Source of the DNA: Thuidium tamariscinum
Lineage: Eukaryota > Streptophyta > Bryopsida > Hypnales > Thuidiaceae
Length of the DNA stretch: 64,000 nt
Direction of reading: 5' to 3'
NCBI GenBank assembly: GCA_947034885.2
Contig: OX344754.2
Coordinates: 15,022,501 to 15,086,500 of the forward strand
Position 1 is the stretch's first letter. The number at the start of each line of letters is the position of its first letter. A program made the translations under genes and the position numbers. A model generated the notes under the pieces. The model worked only from the letters and a program-made list of their open reading frames with translations. It was not told the DNA's origin and did no database searches. Positions 24,481-35,947 of this stretch are shown here, one piece after another.

Positions 24481-27400
24481 TACACCTTCCCTAGCTAATT
24501 TGGGCCTCTAATTGCAAATATGAGTTAAGAATTTACAAATTTTATCATGCCTGAAAAGTAAAAAATTTCAGCATCTTCCCTCAAGGACAAGTAAAGAGAT
24601 TGGTTCACCCTAGCCATCTGTGTTATGTTCTCTAAGGGAGGAGGACCATAAACCGACTATTGAACCCCTAAAGGACTGAGGCATTTTCTGGCTTGAAAAC
24701 CACTCAAAACTGCCATGTTTGTTACTTCCTCCCAAAAAAACAAAAAAAATAATTTTATTAGAATCTAACCGTAGGATCTTGTAAATTACTTGTCTGAGAT
24801 CATATGGTAAAAATTTCATGAAGTTTGACCGTACCGATTGGAAGATATTAGCATTCAAAGTTGGAAAAAAAAGTTTTTTAGACCTCTGACTTGCAATTTC
24901 AGATGACTTTGATTGCCATTTGTTGAATTTTTTTGCACTATGGACCATGAAGTTAAAATTTATTATGTTGAACATTTGAGTTGGGAATTAGGGAAAAAAA
25001 TTTCAAAAAACTACTACTTGATTTTCATTCATTAAAAAATTGTTAAGTAGAAGTAGATCCAAGATTGAACAAAACACTAAGTTGTTAATAACTTTAAGAT
25101 GGAATTGAAAAACCATGATCCCAACGGTGAGCTTGTTCTTTCAAACATCCTAAACCCTATCAAAAAAGAAAATTTGAAAAATTTGAAAAATTGCATTCAA
25201 AAATGAATTCTGTAAGTTATTTTCTGAAGAAGGTGCTTAGATTGCCCGAAATTCAAGATTGTCCGTAACTTTCTCATTATTAGTCCAAATAAAATGAAAC
25301 AAAGCTTCAGATGTAGAACAAAATAAAATCTTCAAGAAAAAAAATTAAAAATTAAAAAAAAATTCTTTTTGTGGTTGTTTTTTTTTGCCCGGCGAACTGT
25401 TTTTTAGACATAGAATGGCATAACTTTTGCTTCCAAGCACCAATTGAAATAAAAAATATATTTTTGGAAAGCTAATCTGATTTCCTATCTTCAAAAAAAG
25501 TTTCAAAAAATAATATAAAAAATTCAAGTCACACAAGCCTGCCAATGATGATAAATAGTGTTACCTACACTAATTTATTTTAAAAAGCCATAAGTTTTTA
25601 CTCTTGATGAATTTTTTTACCAACTATGGGTGTGGAGTTTTCCCACTTAGAATGGTACTAGGATTTATGCACTTCCTAAAAATATTTAGGAAGAGTAAAA
25701 ACTTATAGCATTTCTAAAGGAGTTAGTATGGGTAACACTATTTATCATCATTAGTGTATTGAAAAATCTGAAATAATGATTAAATCAAGCATTCATATCA
25801 GATTTACAAAGGGGCATTTTTAGAAACCATTTTAATTACTTTACACATGTTGCAATGCTAGTTTTTGAACAAGGCCTGATTTTTTTCAAACTTTGCATAG
25901 ATGGGTTTCCAAGGGCCTATGATCACAAATAGGGACCTACACCAAATTGTGTTCAGAAATTCATAACTAATTCAATAATGCTTCAAAAAATATGAAACCA
26001 CTTGTGTTAGATTCCTCGTCTATTTGTCTTTGGCTGAAAAATAAGCTAAAAATATTTCCATCTCAGGAAGTACATGAAAAAGGCATATCAGTGCTTAGAT
26101 GATTGCTTTTTGAGCCTCTTACCTTAATCCAAGTCGTTTCATATTTTTTGGAGCTCTATAGAATTAGTTACGAATTTCTGAAGTCAATATGGTATAGGGC
26201 TCCAAAACCACCCACCCCCTCAAATGTTCACTGCTTGTACATTATTGTAAAGATCAAAAAGCATCATGTACCAATAATATACATTTTAGAAGGTGAGCAG
26301 TTTCTGGAGCCTGAGCAGTTTTCAAGCCTCTTCCCTTAGTTAACCCAGAAACAACACTTGTAGACAATGAATCCTTTTTGTGGAAAATAAAAGTGTAACT
26401 ATTCATCCCTAGAATTTTGTTTGAAAAGGGGAGGTCTTGCATAGTAGTTTGACTTCAAATGAGTGCTTTTGGATTTATTGAAACTTCCTATTAACACAAT
26501 GTCTAAAGGGGTTCTTTTTTATAGTAAATAGTATGTCTTTTAATAGTTAAGCTTTGAAATTCTTGTTAAACAAAGTTACTGAAATGGGTCTAGGAGAATT
26601 GATCCATTCCTTGCATTATTTCAGATGAATATTTGTTCCATTTGACCTATTAGGCTGTCCTGTTTGTAGTGATTAATTTTGTAATTTTTAGCTTCTCCCA
26701 AATACACTAACTTGTCCTAGTAAGTTAGAAACACCAAAAGCCATCTTTGTATCCATTAATGCATGGTAGATTTCTCGTAAAGTGTCCCTATATATCCATT
26801 AAAAGTGTCTCTACAAAGGATCACTAAACTCTCTTCTTACCTAACTATGATTAGTTAACCATTAATTTTATTAAATTTTGGTTTTAGATCAAACTATACA
26901 ATTGTTTTAGTAGTCTAGGGAGCTTCTACTTTGAAAATTCATAGAAACTGTATGCCTTATTTGAAGATTTAAAAAAAAAATTAATTCGTGATTTTCAATT
27001 GCTAATACTACAAAAAATATTTTTCTAAAAAAAGTGCTTCTAATTATAGTTAATTGCATATATTGATAGTTTTTTAGATGTTTCCATAGTAGTGATGAGG
27101 AAAATTTGTAACACTAAGTTTTTTTTATTGTAGTGAAATTTAGTTCAATGCAAAATTATATTAGTTTCTACTAATTCAAAATCTTACTTCCGTCATAGTT
27201 TCCTTTTCTTGCCATATGGGTTTAGCTAGACTATCTTCCTATGTAGTGCTTTCAATCAACTACTTTTTTAATTTTTTGAACATCTATTCTAGATCTTCAA
27301 GATTGGACAACTTCCAAACATCTCTTCCAAGCCCAAATTCCTACCTACACGACCTCTTTATAGTTGTGCAATTGCCCTCTCTTTCTTCTCAAAAGAGCTA

Positions 27401-28668
27401 TGTATTATTGTAGAAGTTGGGGCCTCAGATTCCAAAATAGTCAAGTCTAAGTTGTGTTGGCTTTATTTTCCTTGCAATTTGAAATATCATTGCATTTGGA
27501 CTTCCATCTTACTTCCATTTTAGTCTCCTTCTCTTGCCACATGGGTTTGTAATAAAATTTTGGGATTGTAGAAATTTGGATGGCCAAAGAAATTCTTCCA
27601 TTGTAGATTTGTTGTCTTCACTTTTGTTAGTCACCCATTTTTGTCATCCATTAGTATTGCCAATCATCCATCCTTGCCATCTAAAGATGAACATCACATG
27701 TTGTGAAAATACTAGATCTAAAATCCAATTGATTGTCTACGTACATTTCATATTTTATACCCCTAATAGTATTGAAGGTGACTTATAGTAAAAACAATAA
27801 ACTAAAAGGTTGAAAGTCAAAAATGCAACAAATAGTACAAGTGTTTCTTGCAATCACCTTCTTCTTCATCTTTTAAGTCAAAACATTCCTCACATAATAA
27901 GTTTTTGTGTAATTTCTTAAGAAAAATAAAATTATTCAATTTCTTTAATTTATCATGCTTTTGATTTTAGAGATTTCTTAGTATTGTAATGAATCTAAAA
28001 TGATGATTTTACATTGAAATTTGAATGCTACTAAATTTACAATATTAGGCCAAAGGGATTTTAAGGAAGATAAATTTATCATCATCCACGTACTCACATA
28101 GATGCAAGTAATGATCATTTTATGCATTTCTAAACAACTAAAAAGTATCTTACTTTAAATTGCTTCATGAAATATTTATCTTCATGTTGTTAAAAAATGT
28201 TGTTAACAATGGATTATATATATATAATTCATTATATCCTAAAAAAATTTATTTAAAAAATAAACATATCAATTATAATGTACATAAATTTTGAAATAAA
28301 TTTCCTTTGACTTCAATTTTTGGAATATTTTATTTGTAGTGTTATTATAATGATTTGTATATTTTTTTTCAAAAGCTCAATCATAGTACTTACAATACCA
28401 ATACTACCTCCAAATGCAACATAATCAAAGAGTGTTTTTTACTTTCACCTTAATACAAGATCTTTTAAACAAAACTTAAAAGTATTGCTAAGAAATTTAG
28501 AAGATCCGTCAAAATTTTGAATCTCTCAGCAACACTTAAAAGACTACACTAATTATCCCTATTGGTGTGTGTGATATTAATTTCTTAGACTCACACTACT
28601 CATAAATTGATGAAATTATCATACATTGTATACTATTATCCACAAGAGTGATTTTTTGGTGGTGGCTT
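24481..28668. repeat. AT-rich intergenic repeat block
   Basis: No gene was found. 24640-24900 is a diverged inverted relative of the right part of the family 2 elements (CCGTAGGATCTTGTAAA matches the complement of the GATCCTACGGTTACTTTTG part near 62510). 24755-25500 is a direct relative of 2500-2900. 25960-26040 and 26115-26195 carry a facing pair of one repeat (ATATGAAACCACTTG and its complement). 26660-27100 is a relative of 39080-39440. Confidence 0.5.
26660..27100 (+). repeat. Dispersed repeat family 4, longer copy
   Basis: This is collinear with 39080-39440: AAAAGTGTCTC near 26803 and 39197, an ATTGGTT/GATTAGTTAACC step, GACCAAACTAT / GATCAAACTAT, then the family core (TAGGGAG, oligo-A, TTTTCAATTGCTAATACTAC). 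The core also occurs at 16080-16260 (+) and 12600-12800 (-). There is no coding capacity and no clear terminal repeats. Confidence 0.6.
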
Positions 28669-28672
28669 TAAC

Positions 28673-29606
28673 CCCTAAGGGACCAAGGTGTCTTTTTTGG
28701 CAACATAGAAATTTTGGACGGGTACATATGATTAGAGATTTCCACGTTTTGGACCCAAAATTTAATGGAAGGTTGGGACAAGGAATATCTTTAAGGCTTA
28801 ACAATTTTTGTAACTCTTGACTATATGGTTAAAAAATTATTGCATGATATGTTGTTTCTTTCCAAGGTTTCTTTCTCAACTCTGACAATTTGGGTAGATT
28901 AGAAAAAAATGTTTTTTTAAGAAATAAAAACTTTTAATTGGTTTTATGGATTCATATACACATGGAAAGCTTTGAATCATTCCATTTTGATAATAGAATC
29001 AAAAGTTATAAAGAGTTTTAGTTTGTGGGTAGTTATGGATATTCTACTCTAAAATAACTTTGAAGTCCTTTATTTAACTCAATTTTCAATATCTTTGGAA
29101 AAAATAAAAACTTTGGATGTAGATTGTTTATTACGACATTCAACCATTGGAATTGGCAATTTTCAATTTCATAAATAAATTCTTAACAATTTAGTACTTT
29201 GAATCATTCTCTACTTCTATCTATTTACTATTTTTTTCCTCTATGTTGGACAATTCCAAATGATCTAAATTTTTTTGAGCATATAGACAACTTGCCTTCA
29301 AGAATGAATCCAAAAGAATACTACCATTTTGAACATTTTTTCACTTGAATGTGAGCTTGTGAAGTGTAGCTGCCCGGTTTTTTGTAGGGCCCATAAAAGG
29401 ATTTTGGTCAATTCAAACACTAATATCCTCTAATCCACACAGTAGAAATTTCTGAAATTTTTTCCTCATCCTCTTAAACTAGCATACTACAAGATCCTAT
29501 AGTTACATGTGTCTAAAAATGATTTTTTCAAAAAATTTGGTACTTGTATTAGAAATGGCAGTTTTGGAGTATTTTGAGGGAAAATATAGTCAAGAAACTT
29601 TAGGAG
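28673..29606 (+). mobile_element. TTAA-bounded TIR element, family 2, copy 1 (934 bp)
   Basis: The block starts TTAA-CCCCTAAGGGACC and ends CTTTAGGAG-TTAA, so its inverted ends (C-x-CCTAA-x-G) are both flanked by TTAA (28669-28672, 29607-29610). It is collinear over its whole length with 61683-62621, with strong landmarks such as GAATCATTCCATTTTGAT, ACTTCTATCTA with TACTATTTTTTTCCT, and GAAGTGTAGCTGCCCG. No open frame of note. A third partial copy is at 52430-52900. Confidence 0.75.
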
Positions 29607-29689
29607 TTAATTTTGTAGGTGACACTAATTCCATCCCTTCCCTAATAGAACAATTCAATTTACCTTTTCATCCATTACGACTTTACATG

Positions 29690-29875
29690 CACTAGAAGAA
29701 AACTGCGTTAGTAATCAACAAAACACGTGGGCTGAAATGCGTTGAGTTCCACGTTTCTAGCACAAAAAATTGCGTTGGAATGCGTTGGAACGCAGTTTTT
29801 TGCACTAGAAACGTGGAACTCAACGCATTTCAGCCCACGCATTTTGCTGATTACTAACGCAGTTTTCTTCTAGTG
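29690..29875. mobile_element. CACTA-type MITE, near-perfect palindrome (186 bp)
   Basis: The element begins CACTAGAAGAAAACTGCGTT and ends with its reverse complement ending in CTTCTAGTG. It is flanked by a 3-bp duplication ATG (29687-29689 and 29876-29878), the size made by CACTA (En/Spm) transposases. The arms of about 80 bases pair almost completely, with a few mismatches and a central 20-base spacer, so a transcript would fold into one long hairpin. The high arm identity suggests a young insertion. No coding capacity. Confidence 0.88.
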
Positions 29876-29883
29876 ATGAGTCT

Positions 29884-29945
29884 AAAATTGGGGGTGGGGG
29901 GTGGGGGGTGGGTGGGTGGAGTGGTGGAGTGTGTGTGTGTGCTAT
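29884..29945 (+). repeat. G-rich tract grading into a GT microsatellite
   Basis: Repeated runs of three to six G separated by single T (GGGGGTGGGGGGTGGGGGGT and onward) are followed by TGGAG units and a GTGTGTGTGTG run. The G-runs meet the usual pattern for an intramolecular G-quadruplex. The tract starts about nine bases after the CACTA-type MITE. Confidence 0.85.
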
Positions 29946-30670
29946 TTTTCTCCCCCAAGTCTAACAACTATCTTGACAATTTCATTCTAAAATTGCCTAC
30001 ATTCTATGGGAGGCAACTTGTCCCTAATCACCACCCCATTTTGGTGCCTTAAAATGTTTTCTTTTTGTGTAGTAAAGATGTGTAGTAATCAATTATGGTA
30101 CAATTTCCAACTTAATTGTTGCACATTATAATTGGATGCAAATCTCTTTATATTGCAGCCAACCCTTAGTTGAAATAAGAAGACCTCTATGATCAAAGAT
30201 GGATGAACTAAATCTTTAGCTAAAAAAATCATTATAATTTTATTTAGAGAAATATAAAATTTTGAAAAAAATATGGAATCATTTTCAAATTTATTTTTAT
30301 AAATGGAATTTTTTTTGCCCTCACATACCTACACTCTAGATATACTCAATGTTTAAGTGGTGAGAAATAGGTTACTTCACTTAACCATGTAATAACAAAC
30401 TAGTCTCTATGGAAATCATTCCTTTTGAAATAATGCAAATCATCTACTTTTAAGAAAAAAATCAAAAGTCCAAGGATGAACAATTGCACTTCTATCTTAC
30501 ATGTAAGAATTCTTTGTCATCCATCGAGCACTTAGTGTCTATAGCAACATTACAAGGTTAAGCATAGAATGGAAAGATTCAACCACTCATTGCCAAATAA
30601 TGGATGAAAATAGAATGATAGATATGTATCATGTGCTAATACGATATTTTTTATCCAATATAGTGCAGAT
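29946..30670. other. AT-rich intergenic DNA
   Basis: No gene was found. 30465-30530 is a copy of the small dispersed repeat seen at 1400-1475 and 7060-7120 (AAGGATGAACAATTGCACTTC). Confidence 0.4.
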
Positions 30671-30671
30671 C

Positions 30672-30905
30672 TATATTATACCTCAATTTAGGTTGTTTGT
30701 TTGATTTGTTTGTTGCATTTAGGTCTCCTTGACCATGCATCCCCTAGTCGCATTCTTGGTACCATCGAAAAGCCCTCAACAAAGTAGGTGCATAAGCTTT
30801 GTTTTGTGGCATTCTGATTCATAGTGAGGAAGTTATGAATTTTTTAGCTATTTTTGTTTTTTTTAATTACAAAAATACTTTTACATCAATTTTGGCTGTG
30901 GCAAA
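30672..30905 (+). repeat. Dispersed repeat family 5, single copy upstream of the glycine-rich gene
   Basis: This shares with 47086-47690 the order TTTGTTTGTTG, ACCATGCATCCC, CTTGGTACCATCG, AAAGCCCTC, TTTGTGGCATTCTGATTCA and a run ending in a TTTTGGCTGTGGCAAAAGCAC-type end (in part: GGCAAAAGCACAGG). It stops about 40 bases before the first promoter-like box of the next gene. Confidence 0.65.
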
Positions 30906-30945
30906 AGCACAGGGAAGCTGAAGACGGAGACATCCACCTCAGCCG

Positions 30946-30967
30946 CCACGTAGACCCAATGACGTGG
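30946..30967 (+). promoter_or_regulatory. Pair of ACGT-core boxes
   Basis: CCACGTAG (30946-30953) and TGACGTGG (30960-30967) lie 6 bases apart. ACGT cores of this type bind plant bZIP factors. They lie only 25-45 bases before the first in-frame ATG of the glycine-rich gene but about 180-200 bases before the second ATG. This fits use of the second ATG if the boxes are promoter elements. Function is inferred from motif only. Confidence 0.35.
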
Positions 30968-30991
30968 AAATGATCCTAATCAGAAAGCCTA

Positions 30992-33293
30992 ATGTCTGAG
31001 GTGGTGTCCAATCCCTACCTGATTACAGCTAGCTCCACCATCCGCAATTCCTTTGTGCTTCGTTGCCTCGACATCGCCATTGCCAGGATTGAATTTACAA
31101 GTGGAGGTGCTCTTGTCGATTTCGATCGAAGCCAAGCCAAGACCATGAAGGACGATGAGGGCGAGAAGGGCTTTCTGTGGCGCCTGCCGAAGCTGCAGAC
31201 GCACGATTGGGGCAAGATGGGTCCGGCGTTCGGCTACGGCATCGGCTGTGGCGTCGGCCTGGGAGCTGGCATCGTTGGAGGTATGATGTCGAGCACGTTC
31301 GGTGGATTGGAAAACTCGTGGTTCGAAGTTTCTTTCAGTTGGAATTTTGATTTGGACGGTCGTGCAAATGGTGTTGTGGATATTTTTGAAGTTGGTAGTT
31401 CGATTCGAGATGCGGAGGATTTTTTCTTGATGAGCATAGCGTGAAAAGTGAAGAAATTCGAGGAGGTAGGGCTGCAAAAGAAACGTCCATTCTCGAAACG
31501 AATTGAGCAAAAGAATCCGAAATCTGTTGTCGGCAGACTGGTTATGCTGTCATTTAGGGTAGCTCCTGAATTAAGTGTTTTTTGGAAGGGCGTGACCATC
31601 TCGGACATTGCATTCGGATGCACTCTAACCCTCTCATTCTGATCGCTTCTGACTGCTTGGGAGACGGTCATAGTACAAGTCAAATAGTTTGAATGTGAGA
31701 CACAGGAATGATAGTGTGACAATTGTGCAGGATATTCCAGAATGTCTTCGAAGAGATGGCCGGATTAATGAGGTCTGAATGTAGAGCTGACGCTGAAATC
31801 TCATACCGATAAATTGAAATTGATCGAATTTTAAGACACACAAGGCAGCTTTGAATCAGCCATTGCATGGATTTTGGAAATGAGTGTTAGGCTGTTTCCA
31901 AATGTGCTCTTGAAAGATTCTGTGTTAGTCGCCAGTGCTTCGGCAAGTATTTTCTTGATCAGTAATATTTTAAGAACGAATGGACCTGCTCATTTCACTA
32001 AAGCGTGCAAGATTGGTAATCGAGTGGCACGTCGTTGGGAAGAGAAGAATTTCATTAAATCTGCATAGAATCTCATTTCTTGCATCAGGATTTTTTTCTG
32101 TTGACGATAAACCCTAACCTGTTGCTAACCAGATCGATCTTCGAACTTTCCAATTACTACGAGTTATTAGCGTGCGAAAAATTGATATCCAGTAGAGTGG
32201 CCGGTTTCGGATCTTTCCGGACTTACAAATGTTCTCTGTTCGAACCCTCGTAACGTCAGGGTTGCAGGTTTGGCCTACATGATGTGGTGTTTGACATCTG
32301 ATGTCTGAAGTTCTATTAGATGGGTGCCGGAACATGTTGTGTAACCGTGTTCAAACATTGTGGAATATTCTTTAATATTCAAAGAGATTCTGTGTATAGT
32401 TTAAGAATGTCCTTGTATGACAGACTAGGAGTCTGTTTGTTATATCAAAAATACTAGATGTTGTGTTTGTCTTTCTTGGAATACAACCTTACATACAAAC
32501 ATACGATATCTCTAAATAATCCAGTATCTACCCAGAGTTGCATGTGGAAAAAGAATTCAGTGTCATTGTGTGTGAAAACTTCTGGCTATCTTACTTGTGA
32601 CTACCTGATCTCGCTAGCATTCCATCTACATGCTGCCCTCACATTTTAGTACTTCAAACTTCTGCGATTCTCATGGACTGTTGATATGCTTTATTTGAAC
32701 GCAGGCGCAGGGGTCGGCTTAGGATTCCCGGGCTTACAGGTCGGATTTGGAGCAGGAGCAGGATGTGGAGTGGGAGTTGGATTCGGATACGGCTTGGGCA
32801 AAGGCCGCGCTTACGATGACAACGGCACGTACAGTAACATCGGACGGCTGCCGAAACGCCCAACTGGGAGTATTGCTGGCTCTACTGGGTGAGTGTTGAC
32901 GTTTCCTCGTCTCCCTTCTGCTGGTGGGTTTTCCCTGTTCCGATTCTCAGGGTCTTTTTAGATTGCACAAGTCAAAGCAACAAGCTTGAGAGGTCAAGAA
33001 ATACTTCACCAATGAAGCTTGTTATTTCAATCTTTTTTTATGACCTGTTCAATCCCAAGTGGCTTGCATAATGTATTTGCAATCTCCACTTCAACCATCC
33101 ATCATTTAACTTGCTAGTGTTTAGAATTGAATTTTTCAAGAGATGTTCTTTGTGGCTGTAGATTTGATGGCTCCTTGGTGTCACTGACATTTTCTATTGT
33201 AGGGCGGAGATTGGTGCTATTGTGGATGACCTCGTCTCTGGGCTGAAGAGGGCTCTAAATGGCATTCAGAGCAATGATGGAAAGAGGCCATAG
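30992..33293 (+). CDS. Glycine-rich protein of TGD5 type (3 exons)
   Basis: Exons are 30992-31280, 32705-32888 and 33203-33293, with GT-AG borders and phases 1 and 2. The first ATG gives 187 residues; the ATG at 31145 gives 136. The protein has a K-GFLWRLPKLQ segment, then two glycine-rich stretches (GYGIGCGVGLGAGIVGG and VGFGAGAGCGVGVGFGYGLG) separated by GFPGLQ, then KGRAYDDNGTYSNIG and a helical tail. This order matches the plant family that includes Arabidopsis TGD5, a small glycine-rich envelope protein that helps move lipid from ER to plastid. The glycine-rich stretches could insert in a membrane. The second ATG is the likelier start: it sits just before the conserved part, and the extra 51 residues have no family character that I recognise. 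Orthology to TGD5 itself is inference. Confidence 0.75.
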
Positions 33294-33666
33294 ATTTTGT
33301 ATTATTTCTATCATGGTTGTGTTTTTATACTGGAGGTGTTAAATCTTTTTGTAAAGATTTTCAACCAAGAGGTTGTACATTAATTTGGATGGATTGGGTG
33401 TAATGTTTGAACCATATGACTATTGGTCTTTTTTTATTCCATTTTATGAGTGGTCCATGTTTTTTCATACCTATTTATTTAATTTTCCTAACGACATTAT
33501 CTTAGATTGTGGTACACAATTTACTTCCAGGTTTTGGCAATCATTATTCAAGAATTTGTATTCCCTCTAGGGACTAAGTAATGGCTAAAACATGAAAGAA
33601 GATGTGGTATTCAATGAAAATAAGATTAGCAGAAAGCAAAAATGTACCATATTGGGGTCCAACATC
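33294..33666 (+). other. 3' flank of the glycine-rich gene
   Basis: T-rich sequence likely contains the 3' UTR. No other feature was seen before the TTAA-bounded element. Confidence 0.4.
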
Positions 33667-33670
33667 TTAA

Positions 33671-34630
33671 CCCTAGAAGGCCCACGGCCATTTTGAGTTC
33701 AAAAAAATTGTGCTTTTGAAGTGCTATAAATTTAAATGTGACTAAGTAATATTCATCTTAACCGTACAATCTTGTAGTGAGCATGTTGTAGGTGGCATGG
33801 ATCAAATTTGAAGTTATTTGACCACATAGATTGCAAGATTAAAATGTTTTAATGTTGAAAAAGAATGCTGAAATTTTCCTAAAAACTCATTTAGAGGTGA
33901 AATTTGACTTCTAAACCTAAGCAAATTAAAAAAAATTTAAACTACAAAGTGATTCAAAATCAGCATTCAAACACATTGGTGAAAAAAATATCATTCAATT
34001 GACTCAATGCGTTTGCAAAATGGCTTGCAAATGTCAGAAAATAGGTAAGAAAAGTTGCAAAAAACACATCTAGGGCTGAACCTCCTTCTACTAGAATGCA
34101 CCTTAGTCATTGAGAACTTCCTGGATTGATGTGAAATTTTAGTGACACAACCTAGACTAATACGCGCAACTTTCCCAAAAAAATTATTGGAATTGGACAC
34201 TGTATGAGGAAGATACAAGCCGCCAAAGTTCACTGAAGTTGCAAAATGGAGGGATTTGAATATCAAATTTCTCCCAAACAATCTAAAACAACTTGGATTG
34301 ACTTGAAAACTTCACCACAATAACTAGACTTCAAGGGGAGTAGAACCCAACAAATTTTATTCAAATCAAACATTGGATGAAGGAGATACAAGCCTCCAAA
34401 GTTGCAGCCATGAAGTGCACTTTGGTGAATCACATTGAACCTTTGTGAACTTCGATTGGCTTCCACACAATCATCACCTCTTAGATTGATCTGAAAATTT
34501 TACCACACGAACTAGAACAATAGGCACAAATTTCCCAACAAGTTTCATTGAATTTGGACATTGGATGCAAAAGTTACAACACTTTGAATTCTATGAGAGG
34601 CCACTTTTTGGCCCCTTGGGTGGTCTAGGG
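33671..34630 (-). mobile_element. TTAA-bounded TIR element, family 1, copy 2 (960 bp)
   Basis: The left end is TTAA-CCCTAGAAGGCCCACGG and the right end is CCTTGGGTGGTCTAGGG-TTAA, so inverted ends starting CCCTAG are flanked by TTAA (33667-33670, 34631-34634). piggyBac elements duplicate TTAA and their ends also begin CCCTAG, so the resemblance is specific, but no transposase is present. Inside, GATACAAGCC-GCCAAAGTTC-like segments recur at about 34208, 34380 and 34565. The whole block is collinear, inverted, with 1485-2416. Confidence 0.75.
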
Positions 34631-34634
34631 TTAA

Positions 34635-35940
34635 AAGAATCAATTTGTTGTTTAACACTTGACTATAGAAATGGTACCATACTAAGCTCATTGGATAAAA
34701 AAATTTCCAAACATTCGATCTATGAGAAATATACATCCATCTGAAAAATTTAAGGTAGACACTTCAAAAGAGCCATTGACTGAAAAGCACCATCTACAAT
34801 CTATGTACATTTTCAAATTCAGATATGTACCTATGTGGAAGAAATGTTTTTAGATTCAAACTTTGTTCCTTCATAACTTTTGTATATAGTACCCAAATAT
34901 TACATTGGAATCTCCTTTCACTTGCCAATAAGAAAATAAAAAATTTCAAAAATCTAATAATAGTAATCAGGCACAGTAACAATTAGTGGTGCTGTTAGAT
35001 TGCCTACCTTGTATTTGCATTACATTTGCATTACAAACTTGCAATTATTCGCTTGCTTTAATAAATTGCATGATGGGTGTTTATATCTAGGACACTTCTG
35101 GAAGCTTCAAGTGATTGAATAGTAACACTATCGGTGCTTCAGGAGACCTTAACAAAGCCAAATTATTGACGCCACAAAATAGGACTACTGATCAATCACC
35201 ATTGACATACGTAACATACGCACAGTCAAGGCCAAGGCCAGAGCTGCGAAAGATTGCGACCTTCCAGGGAACTCCATCACGTGCAGTCAAAAGTCAGTTC
35301 ACTCTACAAAGATGAGTAAGATTTCGAATTGCAGTTGCATAACTTTCATAATCTGCCCTACTTTCTCGAGTAGTACCTCAATCCAGGTTCGTGATTTGGA
35401 AGACTCTGAGCAACAATTTCGGTTGGAGCTGAGTACCTTGAACGCTTGAATCTCGGATGGCTTGTGGCCACTGAAGTCTTAAACGTCCATCCACGAAGGA
35501 CGTAACTGTTCATGTTCTCGAATTTCATGAACGCCATCTCCGCCTTTAAAAGAGAGGCCTTCCTCTACCCATAGACAAGATCTATCGCTCTTTCTAAGAG
35601 GACCTGATGTTCTTCGACCTGATGCCTGTGCCAGCACTCACACCTCACCGGGAATATCATTATGTTGTCCTTTACTATATCCGGAGTCTAGAGATAAAGG
35701 CATAATATAGGTTACCTTTCTGAAATATAATCTAAAACTAATGCCCAGTCAAGGTGTCGAATTACTGGATGCTAAATCCCTTCATAACTAGGTTAAATCT
35801 GTAATTTCTGTAGCTTCCGATGCGGGACGAGCACTAAGTGCATAGCAGGTTACAAATGTACAATAAAATTTCTGCAAGCCACTGCAACCTCCACAAGATT
35901 GGTGTTACACTGACTTACATATTCGTCAGAAAAGGAAAAG
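34635..35940. other. Intergenic DNA, including the 3' flank of WRC gene A
   Basis: 34640-35000 is AT-rich and repeat-like. 35090-35940 is of mixed composition with no supported gene; the part next to 35948 should hold the 3' UTR of the minus-strand WRC gene. Confidence 0.35.
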
Positions 35941-35947
35941 TCAAACA

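Noticed and set aside
31234..31722. 162-codon minus-strand frame
   Set aside because: It is antisense to exon 1 and intron 1 of the glycine-rich gene; no family resemblance.
33991..34466. Two minus-strand frames with a common FGGLYL-like segment
   Set aside because: The similarity comes from the ~170-bp internal repeat of the TTAA-bounded element; other copies have stops at these places.
35115..35315. Open frame containing GASGDL, which recalls the nucleotide-binding motif of G6PDH
   Set aside because: The likeness is limited to about ten residues, there is no ATG, and the following residues do not match the enzyme; chance is the simpler explanation.
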